From positions 62,001 to 126,000 of the forward strand of contig NZ_WLYK01000006.1 in the NCBI RefSeq assembly GCF_009707545.1: a DNA stretch of 64,000 nucleotides, given 5' to 3'. A program made the position numbers and the translations under genes. This DNA is from Nakamurella alba (GTDB lineage Bacteria > Actinomycetota > Actinomycetes > Mycobacteriales > Nakamurellaceae). Position 1 is the stretch's first letter. The number at the start of each line of letters is the position of its first letter. Under the pieces are notes generated by a model, which was not told the origin of the DNA, did not search any database, and saw nothing but the letters and a program-made list of their open reading frames with translations. Below are positions 1 through 15,700 of the stretch, piece by piece.

Positions 1-339
1 CTCCAGGAACAACCGGTGCTGCGGATCGAGGATCTGCGCCTCCGCCGGTCCGAACCCGAAGAAGCCGGCGTCGAACAGGTCCACGCCGTCCAGCACCGCA
101 CCCGCGCGGACGTAGGCCGGGTCGGCCAGTCGCTCCGCCGGCACCCCGGCCGCCAGCAGATCCTGTTCGGAGAACCGGGTGATCCCCGACTCCCCCGCCA
201 GCAACCGCTCCCACAGCCGACCGGCGTCCGCGGCCCCGGGGAACATCCCGGAGAGTCCGACCAGTGCGATGTCGCCGTCCGACACCGTAGGTGCAGCAGG
301 TGATGTCGGATCGGCGGTGTGGTGTCCCGGAACGCTCAC
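1..339 (-). CDS. Polyketide synthase, N-terminal KS fragment (runs off left edge)
   Basis: Only the first 113 codons lie in the window. The GTG start shares four bases (GTGA) with the stop of the upstream PKS gene, so translation is probably coupled. After about 20 Pro/Ala/Thr-rich residues with no coiled-coil docking helix, the ketosynthase fold starts at IALVGLSGMFPGA and continues through FDAGFFGFGPAEAQ and [10 protein letters not shown], which are conserved N-terminal KS motifs. The inserted segment FSEQDLLAAGVPAERLADPAYV resembles KS domains of hybrid NRPS/PKS or trans-AT-like systems more than the classical actinobacterial modular KS domains of the two earlier proteins in this cluster (inference from remembered family patterns). 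The active-site Cys lies outside the window. It should act after the AT-less module encoded just upstream. Confidence 0.88.
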   Translation of the reverse strand, partial: MSVPGHHTADPTSPAAPTVSDGDIALVGLSGMFPGAADAGRLWERLLAGESGITRFSEQDLLAAGVPAERLADPAYVRAGAVLDGVDLFDAGFFGFGPAEAQILDPQHRLFLE

Positions 340-3300
340 AGGGCCTCCTCGTTGCGGGCCACCCGGGCCCGGCGTCGTCGCGCGCCACGGGCGGCGCTGC
401 CGGCCAGCAGGGCGGCGGCCGGTTCCGCCGCGCCACCTCCGGGCCCGCCGAGTGCGGCCGCGAACTCGGCCACCGTCGGGTGCTGGTAGAGCGCGGCCGG
501 TGGGATCGGCCGGTCCAGTCGCAGCTCCAGTTCCCGCACCATGGCGGCACCGACCAGCGAGTTGCCACCGAGATCGAAGAACGGGTCACGGATCCCGACG
601 GCGTCGATGCCGAGGAACTCGCCCCACACGTCCGCGACGATGCTCTGCAGGCTCTCCGGCCCGCCGGTGGGCGGGGCGTAGGCGACGCGGAGGTCCGGGC
701 GCGGGAACCGTGGTCGGGCCGCGGCTGCCGCCCTGGCCGCGGCGGTGAGCGCATCCAGGTCCAGCAGGGCGGTGAAGGACTGCTCCGCCTCCTGCAGGGA
801 CTGCCGGAGCGCCAGCACCGGACCATCGGTGCCGTGCAGCTGCAGCAGCAGGTCGCAGCCGTCGGCGGCGCCGAAACCGAACCGGCGGCGGTACGCGGTG
901 GCCTGCTCGGCCAACGGGCCACCGGCCCGCTGCTGCCAGTCGTCGTGCTGCCAGGGCGCCCATCCGACCGACAGGACCCGCAGGCCCGGCCGGGCCTCGT
1001 CGGCCCACGCGGCCGCAGCGGCGTCCAGGGCCGTGTTGGCGGCGCAGTAGTCGCCCTCGCCGAGACCGCCGAAAGCGGTGACCGCCGAGGAGTAGAGCAC
1101 CACCGTCCGCAGCGCCGGCGAGCTGTCGATCAGCTCCGAGACCACCTCGAGCGGAGCCAGTTTCGGCAGCAGCACGGCACGGGACCGCACCGCGTCCGAC
1201 GCCTGGGCCATGCCACCGGCCGGCACCCCGGCGGCGTGCACCAGGACCTCCGGGGCACCCAGTTCCGCCGTGCAGGCCGCGACGGCCGCTCGCAGCTGTC
1301 GCGGGTCGGCGGCGTCCGCCACCAGCACCCGGACCGTTGCGCCCGCGGCAGTGAGATCATCGACCAGTTCGGCACTGTCGGTCGTCCCGCGGGACAGCAG
1401 GGCGATCCGGCGCACCCCGTCGGCCACCAGCCGCCGGGCCAGCAGCGCACCCAGACCGCGGGTGCCGCCGGTGATCAGGTGGACCCCGTCCGTCGGCCAC
1501 GGCAGGGTCTCCGGCTCCAGCAGTTCCGCCCACTCCGGCCGGTGCCGGCGCCCGGCCCTTCGGGCGACGACCTCGGGCCGGGGCGGCAGGGTCAGTTCGG
1601 CCAGGAGCGCCGCGGCGCAGTCCGCCACGTCCGCCCGGGGATCGAGATCGATGCCGGACCAGGACATCCCGGCGTACTCGTGGCGGACGGAGCGACCCAG
1701 GCCGTGGGCCGCGGCGGTGAGCGGGGCGCGCGCATCGCCCCCGGTGACCAGCTGCGCGCCACAGGTGACCGTCAGCAGGCGGGCCGGGCCACCGGCGGCA
1801 CCGAGGGCCTGGACGGCGGCGAGGGTGTCGTCGAAGGCGAACGGCAGCGCCGCGGCGGGGTCCCACCGGGCACCGGGCGCGACCGCTCCGACCGACGACA
1901 GCTGCACCAGCTGCACCGGGCCGGCGGCGAGTGCGACGGCCTCGCGGACCGCCTCCGCGGCGGTCAGCCCGTCGGTCACCGTCAGCACCGGATGGCCGAG
2001 CGCGATCAGTTCCGCCGCCAGTGCGGTGGCGATGCCGAGCGCGTCGGGCACCAGCAGCACCGGCCCGGGGACCTCACCCGGGGTTGCGGTGCGGTCCACC
2101 CGCCAGGTGGGCCGGAAACTGCGGTTCCCGGGTGCGGCCGACCTGCCGCCCTCCGCCGTCCCGGCGGAGGGCGTGCCCGCACCTTCCCGTTCCGGCCAGA
2201 ACCGCAGCCGGTGGAACGGGTGCGGCGGCAGCGGCACCAGGGACCCGTCGACACCGTCCGGGAGGGCGCGCACGGTGGTGTCGCCGGCCTCGAAGGGATG
2301 GGCGGCGGCCGGGTCACCGGTACGGACCGGCGTCCGCTGCGCCGCCGACCGCAACGCCGCGACCGGATCGGCGCCCGCCGCGACCGGCACCGCGATCCGG
2401 TGGTCGAGCCGGGCCCGTCCGACCGCCAGGGTGTGCGCGACGTCGACCAGGGCCGGTGCGCCGTCGGACCCGAGCAGATCGGCGAGCGCAGTGAGCTGGG
2501 CGGTGACCGCCGCCGGGGTCGACCCGGAGACCAGCAGGTCCACGGCCGGCGCCGGATCGCCTTCCCCGGCCGCCGGGTTCCCGCTCCCGGTGCCCGGCGA
2601 CAGCACGACATGGGCGTTGGTGCCGGACCAACCGAACGAGCTCACCCCGGCCCAGGCCTCCGGATCCAGCGGCCCGCCGGTGACCGCCGGGGCGACGCTC
2701 CCGTCGGCCGGGACGGCGGTTGCCGGTGCGCCGGTGACCAGGTTCGCCGGGTAGCGGCCGTGCTCCAGCGTGAGGACCGTCTTGACCAGGCCGGCGACCC
2801 CCGCGGCGGCCTGGGTGTGGCCGAGGTTGGTCTTCACCGCCCCGACCGGGAGCGGGCCGGAGCCCCGGCGGCCGAACACGTCGTGCAGCGCGCCCAGCTC
2901 GATGGCGTCGCCCAGCGACGTCCCGGAACCGTGCGCCTCCAGGTAGCCGATGCGGTCCGCGGTCGTGCCGGCGTCGGCGAGCGCCCGGCGGATCACGTCG
3001 ACCTGGGCGCCCCGGTTCGGGGCGGTCAGCCCGTTGGACCGGCCGTCCTGGCCGATGGCGCTGCCCCGCACCACGGCGCGCACCCGGTGACCGGCGGACC
3101 GGGCGTCGTCCAGCCGCTCGAGTACGACCAGCCCCCCGCCCTCACCGAGCACGTAGCCGTCGGCGTCCGCGCCGAAGGTCTTGCAGGCGCCGTCCGGGGC
3201 GAGCATCCGGGTCACGCAGCCCTGGATGTAGGGGTCGGAGTGGAGGATCAGGTAGACGCCGGCCACGATCGCCCGGTCGCACTCGCCGCGACGCAGGGCC

Positions 3301-3953
3301 TGCACCGCGAGATGCACCCCGACCAACGACGACGAGCAGGCGGTGTCCAGGGTGACCGCCGGTCCTCGCAGGTCGAACTGGTAGGCGATCCGGCCGGCCA
3401 CCACGCTGGACGAGACCCCCTGCCCGAACTGCGGATCCGCCAGGATGCCGAACCCGGTGCGCTCGGTCTCGACCCTGGCGTACTGCACCGGGTCCATGAA
3501 GCCGACGAACACCGCGGTCCGGCTGCCGGCCACCTCGGCGGGCGGCAGCCCGGCGTCCTCCAGACCGCGCCACACCAGCTCCATCAGCAGCCGGTGCTGC
3601 GGGTCGGTCCGCAGCGCCTCGTGCGGGGCCATCCCGAAGTGGGCGGCGTCGAAGCCGGCCACGTCGTCCAGGAAGCTGCCGTGGCGCGCGTAGACACGGC
3701 GGTCCGCGAGCTCCTCCGCGGACAGGTCGAACCGGTCCTCCGGAATCTCCCGCACGCCGGATCCGCTGCGGGACAGCAGGTCCCAGTACCCGGCCGGGTC
3801 GTCGGCACCGCCGGGGAAGCGGCAGGCGAGTCCGGTCACCGCCACCGGCGCACCGGCCAACCGGGACTCCAGCTCCGCCACCCGTTGCCGCGCCGCGGTC
3901 AGGTCGACGGCGGCGCGCTTGAGATAGCTGCGCAGTTCCTCGGCGGTGGCCAT
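336..3953 (-). CDS. Type I PKS module 3: KS-KR-ACP lacking an acyltransferase
   Basis: 1205 aa. The ATG is preceded by GGAGG at good spacing. Order of parts: N-terminal coiled-coil docking helix (about 5-33); KS (about 35-452) with Cys206 in TACSSSL, His341 in HGSGT and His379 in NLGHT; a linker (about 453-615); a ketoreductase (about 616-1000) with TGGTRGLG at 828-835, a catalytic YSS and a Tyr in DYCAAN; and a carrier domain near the C-terminus with FFDLGGNSL, an NRPS-PCP-like phosphopantetheine site. There is no GHSxG or HAFH/YASH, so no AT. The linker keeps KS-AT-linker-like sequence and a post-AT-like PLPPHPFHRLRFW, as if the AT core had been lost. The KR lacks the LDD of B-type reductases. 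Extender loading would need a separate AT, which is not in this window. The C-terminus has no acidic docking helix, unlike the two preceding PKS proteins. Confidence 0.95.
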   Translation of the reverse strand: MATAEELRSYLKRAAVDLTAARQRVAELESRLAGAPVAVTGLACRFPGGADDPAGYWDLLSRSGSGVREIPEDRFDLSAEELADRRVYARHGSFLDDVAGFDAAHFGMAPHEALRTDPQHRLLMELVWRGLEDAGLPPAEVAGSRTAVFVGFMDPVQYARVETERTGFGILADPQFGQGVSSSVVAGRIAYQFDLRGPAVTLDTACSSSLVGVHLAVQALRRGECDRAIVAGVYLILHSDPYIQGCVTRMLAPDGACKTFGADADGYVLGEGGGLVVLERLDDARSAGHRVRAVVRGSAIGQDGRSNGLTAPNRGAQVDVIRRALADAGTTADRIGYLEAHGSGTSLGDAIELGALHDVFGRRGSGPLPVGAVKTNLGHTQAAAGVAGLVKTVLTLEHGRYPANLVTGAPATAVPADGSVAPAVTGGPLDPEAWAGVSSFGWSGTNAHVVLSPGTGSGNPAAGEGDPAPAVDLLVSGSTPAAVTAQLTALADLLGSDGAPALVDVAHTLAVGRARLDHRIAVPVAAGADPVAALRSAAQRTPVRTGDPAAAHPFEAGDTTVRALPDGVDGSLVPLPPHPFHRLRFWPEREGAGTPSAGTAEGGRSAAPGNRSFRPTWRVDRTATPGEVPGPVLLVPDALGIATALAAELIALGHPVLTVTDGLTAAEAVREAVALAAGPVQLVQLSSVGAVAPGARWDPAAALPFAFDDTLAAVQALGAAGGPARLLTVTCGAQLVTGGDARAPLTAAAHGLGRSVRHEYAGMSWSGIDLDPRADVADCAAALLAELTLPPRPEVVARRAGRRHRPEWAELLEPETLPWPTDGVHLITGGTRGLGALLARRLVADGVRRIALLSRGTTDSAELVDDLTAAGATVRVLVADAADPRQLRAAVAACTAELGAPEVLVHAAGVPAGGMAQASDAVRSRAVLLPKLAPLEVVSELIDSSPALRTVVLYSSAVTAFGGLGEGDYCAANTALDAAAAAWADEARPGLRVLSVGWAPWQHDDWQQRAGGPLAEQATAYRRRFGFGAADGCDLLLQLHGTDGPVLALRQSLQEAEQSFTALLDLDALTAAARAAAAARPRFPRPDLRVAYAPPTGGPESLQSIVADVWGEFLGIDAVGIRDPFFDLGGNSLVGAAMVRELELRLDRPIPPAALYQHPTVAEFAAALGGPGGGAAEPAAALLAGSAARGARRRRARVARNEEAL

Positions 3954-4020
3954 CGATCCTCCTCGGTGTGCGGGTGCGACGTGGTGGTGTGCGCCGGTGC
4001 GGGCGGTCGCGGGGTGCGGG

Positions 4021-9755
<5,735 letters not shown>

Positions 9756-9759
<4 letters not shown>

Positions 9760-12700
9760 GACCAGCCCCTTCCAGGTGCTCCGCCGGTTGCTGCGGGACC
9801 GGCACCGGGTGCCGGGTCGGCCCCACCCAGCTGGGTGTCGATGAAGTCGAAGATCTCGTCGTCGGTGGCGCCCGCGAGGTCGTCGGCGGCCGGTGCACCG
9901 GCCAGCCGTCGCGCTCCCGCGGACAGGAGGTCCAGCACCCGGGTCCGGACCTCCGGCGAGCTGTCGGTCAGGTCCTGCTCGAGCTCGGCGAGCCAGCCCG
10001 CGAGCCGGAGGTCCGCGGCCGGCGGGGCGGGCCGGAGCACGCCGAGCAGGTGTGCGGACAGGTCCTCGACCGTCGGGTGGTCGAACGCGGTGGTGGTCGG
10101 CAGCCGCAGCCCGGTCTCGGCGTCCAGCCGGTTCCGCAGCTCCACCGCGGTCAGCGAGTCGAGGCCGAGTTCGGAGAACGCGCGGTCCGGCGCGACGGTG
10201 CGGTGCCCGAGCACCGCACACACGTGGCCGGAGACCTTCTCGGTCAGCCACCGCGCCGCCTCGTCGCGGTCCATGCCGGACAGCGGGGCGGCCGGCCCGG
10301 TCCGCCGGGCCGTCGCCGTGGCCCCGGTGTGCTCCGGTTCCGGGAACCGGGGGGCGGCGGCCGCGACCGGCTGCGCGACGGTCAGCCCGCGCAGCACCGC
10401 CGGCAGGTCGCCGGTGCCGGCGCGGGCGGCCAGCGCCGCGGCGTTCCACGCCACCGCGACCGGATCGACATCCGGCTGCTGCAGCGCGGTGTCGAAGTGG
10501 GACAGGGCCGAGTTCAGATCCAGCCGGTCCACCCCGGCGCGGGCCAGCCGGTCCACCCCGGCCGCACCCATCCGCGCGGTCAGCTCGGACCCCACCTCCC
10601 ACAGACCCCAGGTGACGGACGTGGCCGGCAGCCCGGCGGCCCGCCGCGCCACCGCCAGGGCGTCGAGGAAGGAGTTGGCCGCGGCGTAACCGGCCTGCCC
10701 GGGGTTGCCGACCAGTGCGGCGACGGAGGAACAGAACACGAGGAAGCCCGGATCGGCCCGGTCCGCCGTGGCCAGGTGCAGGGCCCACCCGGCGTCCACC
10801 TTCGGCCGCAGCGGCACCTCCACCCGGTCCGGCCCGAGCACCGTCAGCGGCGCGTCGTCGAGGGCACCGGCGGCGTGCACGATCCCGGCGAGATCATCGA
10901 TGCCGTCGAGCATCTCCCGCACCGCGCCGGGCGCTGCCAGGTCGAGCGCGCGGACGGCCACCCGGGCGCCGTCCGCCGCGAGCTCCGTCACCAGGTCGTC
11001 CACCCCGGGTGCGGCACCGCCGCGCCGGGAGACCAGCACCAGGTCCCGGACGCCGTGGACGCGCACCAGCCGGCGGGCCAGCTGTGCCCCGACACCCGTG
11101 GTGCCGCCGGTGACCACCACCGTCCCGGAGATCGGCGGACGGGTGGCGGCCTCGGCCGACGTTGCGCCCGGGACGCTGACGGTCTCCACCACCCGCGGCA
11201 CCTCGAGACGCCCGTCCCGGACCCTGATCTCACGTTCCCCGGCCGCGAGGGCACCGGCCACGGCGGCCCAGGGCACGGGAGCGGACGGGTCGGCCGGCAG
11301 ATCGACGACCGCGAACCGCCGTGGATGCTCCTGATCGGCGGTGCGCACCAGCCCGGCCACCGCGGCCGCGACCAGCTCCTCCGGGGTACCGGGTGACGGC
11401 CGTACGGCCACCACCAGACGGACGGCCGCGCAGGACTCCTCGACCAGGAACCCCTGGGCGTCCTCCAGCACCCGGGCCAGCGCCGTGCGCACGGCGGCGG
11501 GGACGTCCCCGCCTGCCACGGTGATGTCGACCGGCACCAGGGCGAGGTCCGCACCCGCCAGGTCGCTCGGCTGCCAGGCCTCCGGCCAGTCGGCCGGTGC
11601 CCCGCCGAGACCCTCCGGATCGAGCACGGCCCACCGGGCGGCGAGATCGGGCGCGGCGAGTTCGGTCCACTGCACCGTTGCCGCGCCGGCCGCGGGTCCC
11701 GCGGCGCCCCTCGCCGGTACCCCACGAAGTCCGAGGGACCCGATCTCCAGTACGATCTCGCCGCCGGGCGCCGCATCCGGCGGCACCGCTGCCGGACCTG
11801 CCCCAGGTACCTGGTGCGGGACGGCGGCCGTGATCCGGACCGTCACGGAACCGGGGTCGGCACCGGGCACGCGGCGGACCCGCGCCAGCAGCGCGCGGAC
11901 CGGGTCCACCACTCCCCACCGAGCGTCGGACACCGTGTGCGGCAACAGCAGCCGGCCGGCCGCTGCCGGTTCCACCAGCAGCGGGTGCAGGACCGCGTCC
12001 AGCAGCACCGGGTGCACCGGGTGGTCGGCGGTCACCCCGTCCGGGAGCACGGCCAACGCCAGGTATCCGTCGTTGGTGGTCCAGACCTGTTGCAGCGAGC
12101 GGAATGCCGGCCCGTACCCGTAGCCGGTGGCGGCGAGCAGGGCGTAGTCGGGCAGCGCCGCCGGCACCGCACCGGACGGGACCTGCAACCGGCCCGACGG
12201 CGGGGGCGCGGCCGGCACCAGGCGACCATGGGCCCGGACCGACGGGGTCGGATCGGCGGCGAGCAGTTCGAGGCCCTGCACACCGTCGCGGCCGGGGACC
12301 GGGTCGGCGGTCCCGGTCAGGCGCAGTTGGATCCGGTGGTCCGCGCCGGTGGTCACCGGCGCGGTCAACGTCAGCTCGGCGAGATCCCGGCCCCCGCCGG
12401 CACCGAGCACCGCCAGCAGGGTGGCCGTGCCGGGCAGGATCGGGGTGCCGGCGACGGCGTGATCGGCCAGCCACGGGGCGTCCAGGGTCCCGGTGGCCAG
12501 CGACTCGCCGGTCGCGAGCACCGGGACCTGCGGTCCCAGCAGCGGTCCGGAGTCCCCGGCCGTGGACAGCGCCGGGTCCGTCAGCCAGAACCGCTGTCGG
12601 CGCAGCGGTGTCACCGGGAGGTCGGGGGTCGGCGCGGTTCCGCTGCCCGGCAGCAGATCGGCCCAGCGGATCGGCGCACCGGCGCACCAGGCCGCGGCGA

Positions 12701-15700
12701 GCGCCCGCAGCCACTGGGCCCGGTCACCGGCCCCACGCCGCAGCGTGCCGACCACCGCCGCCCGCGGCAACGTGCCCGCGATCGCGCCGGTCAGCACCGG
12801 GTGCGGGCCGACCTCGACGAACAGCAGCTCCCGGCCGTCCGGGTCGGCCGCTCCGGCGGCCGTGCGCAGTGCCGCGTCGAACACCACCGGGCGGCAGAGG
12901 TTGTCGATCCAATACCCGGTGTCCAGGCTCGCCGCCGGCGCATCGGAACCGGTGACCGCCGAGACGACGCGGACGGCCGTGGGGGTCGGCCGGACACCTG
13001 CGAGGTCGGTCTGCAGCCGGTCCGTCAGCGTCCGCATCATCGGGGTGTGCGAGGCGTAGTCGCCACCGGTGCGCCGGAGCCGCAGCTGCCCGCCGTGCCG
13101 TTGCTCGAAAGCCGCGATGCCACCGGGGGTCCCGGCGATCACACAGGACTCGGGCGAGTTGCGGACGGCCACCCACACCGGTTCCGGCAGGTCCGCCAGC
13201 CAGCGGGTGACCTCGTCCGCGGGCGCCGGCACGGACAGCATCGCGCCCGTCCCGTCCACGTCGGCCAGCGCGCGACTGCGCCGGGCCACCACCAGCGCCG
13301 CCGTGTCGAGGTCGAGGGCACCGGCCACGCAGGCCGCGGCGATCTCGCCCTGGGAGTGCCCGATCACTGTCCGCACCGGCAGCCCGGCAGCAGCCCACCC
13401 ACGGCCCAGCGCCACGGCGAGCGCGAACAGCACCGGTTGCACCACAGCGGATCCGGCCAGTTCGGGTGCGTCCTCGTCACCGCGCAGCACCGCCCGGGCG
13501 GACCAGCCGGTGTGCGGCCGCAGCGCCGCATCGGCAGCGTCGAAGGCGGCCCCGATCACGGGATCGGCGTCCAGCAGCTCGACCGCCATGCCCGGCCACT
13601 GGCCGCCCTGCCCGGGGAAGACCAGCACGGGTGAGCGGCCCGGCACTGCGGTGCCGCGGACCAGACCGGGGTCGGGTGACTGCTCCGCGAGCGCGCCCAA
13701 CGCCGCCAGCAGCTCGTCCCGGTCCCCGGCGACCAGCACGGCCCGCGCGGATCCGGCGGAGCGGCCGGCCAACCGGCGGCCGGCGGCGGGCAGCACGGCC
13801 GGGTCGAGGTCACGGGCGACCGGCAGCAGGGCGGCGGCGAGCGCGGCCAGCCCTTCGTCGTCCCGGCCGGAGAGCGGCCAGCAGATCGGTCCGGCGCCCG
13901 GTACTCCGCTGTCGCCCGGTACCCCGCCGAGCGGCGCGGAAGCCGGTGCCGGTGACTCGAGCACGACATGGGCGTTGGTGCCGCTGATCCCGAAGCCGGA
14001 CACGGCGATCCGCAGCGGGCCGGAGTCGGGCAGCGGCACCGGCGCGGTGGCCAGCCGGATCCCGCCGTCCCAGTCGATCCGGCTGCTCGGGGCGTCGACG
14101 TGCAGCGTGCGCGGCCACTGCCGGGTGCGCAGGGTGAGGATCACCCGCAGCAGGCCGGCGATGCCGGCGGCGGCCTGGGTGTGGCCCAGGTTCGACTTCA
14201 CCGATCCGAGCAGCAGCGGGGCGGCGCCGGTCTCCGCGGCGCGTTCGGCGGACCGGTAGGCAGCGGCCAGGGCGCCGGCCTCGATCGGGTCGCCGAGCCG
14301 GGTCCCGGTGCCGTGCGCCTCCACCCCCAGCACGTCGAACGGCGTCAGCCCGGCATCGGCCAGGGCCGCGGTGATGACCTGCTGCTGGGCCGGCCCGTTC
14401 GGCGCAGTGAGCCCGTTGGACCTGCCGTCCTGGTTGACCGCGCTGCCGCGGATCACCGCGAGCTCCGGCAGGCCCAGGCGCAGCGCGTGGGACCGGCGGG
14501 TCAGCAGCAGGACCCCGGCGCCCTCGGACCACCCGGTGCCGTCGGCGGTGTCGGCGAAGGCCTTGCAGCGGCCGTCCTCCGCGAGGCCGCCCTGGCGGCC
14601 GAACTCGACGAAGATGCCCGGCGTCGACATCACGGTGACACCACCGACGAGGGCGAGGTCGCACTCCCGCTGCCGCAGGGCCCGCACCGCCAGGTGGGTG
14701 GCCACCAGCGAGGAGGAGCACGCGGTGTCCACCGTCATCGCCGGGCCCTGCCAGCCCAACTGGTAGGCGATCCGGCCGGACAGCACGCTCGGTGTGGTGC
14801 CGGTGAGCAGATGGCCGCCGCCCGCGTTGTCGGGGCGGGCGAGGGCGGGCCCGTAGTCGCCGGCCATCGCGCCGACGAACACCGCCGATCGGGTCGGATC
14901 GACGGCCGCCGGATCCAGACCCGCCCGGTCCAGCGTCTGCAGCACCACCTCCAGCAGCACCCGCTGCTGCGGGTCCATCGCCAGTGCCTCGCGCGGACTG
15001 ATGCCGAACTGGTCCGGGTCGAACATCGTTGCCGTGTCGAGGAAGCCGCCCCGCAGGCGGTCCGGTCCGACCCCCCAGCCGCGGTCCACCGGCGCGGACC
15101 CGACCACCTCGCCGCCCGACTCCAGCAGCGCGAGCAGGTCCTCCGGCCCGTCGACACCGCCCGGGAACCGGCAGCCCGTTCCGACCACCACGACCGGATC
15201 GCCGGCGGCGGCACCTGCCGGTCGCCGCGCATCGGGTGCCACCTGGCCGGTCGACGGCACCGGATCGGCCTGGTGGGGCGGGTCGACCGTGCCGACGGAT
15301 CCGCTGCGGCGCTCCATGGACCGGGCGAGACGCCGCGGCGTGGGGTGGTCGTAGACCACACCGGCGGCCAGGCTTTCACCGGTCAGCGCCCGTAGACGGG
15401 TGCGCAGCGCCAGCGCGCCGGCGGAATCCAGACCCAGGTCGGCGAAGGTGGTGTCGGGGTCGACGGCGGAGGCGTCCGGGTGGCCGAGCACGCCGGCGGT
15501 GCAGGTGCGCACCAGGTCGAGCAGTTCCCCGGCCACAGCGGCCGTCCCCCCGGGTGCCGGGAGGTCCTCGGCGACAACGCCTGTGGTGACCGGGGGCGAC
15601 ACCGGCCGGCGTCGCTCCGGCAACGGTCCCGGTGTCTCGAACCAGTGCCGCCGCCGGTCGAACGGGTGGCCGGGCAGGGCCGGCAGCGCCGACCGCGGCG

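Noticed and set aside
9760..10788. Longer N-terminus for the module 2 PKS protein
   Set aside because: The extra 343 residues overlap the previous PKS gene in another frame and look like Arg/Gly-rich shadow; the ATGA overlap and coiled-coil docking helix fix the start at 9759.
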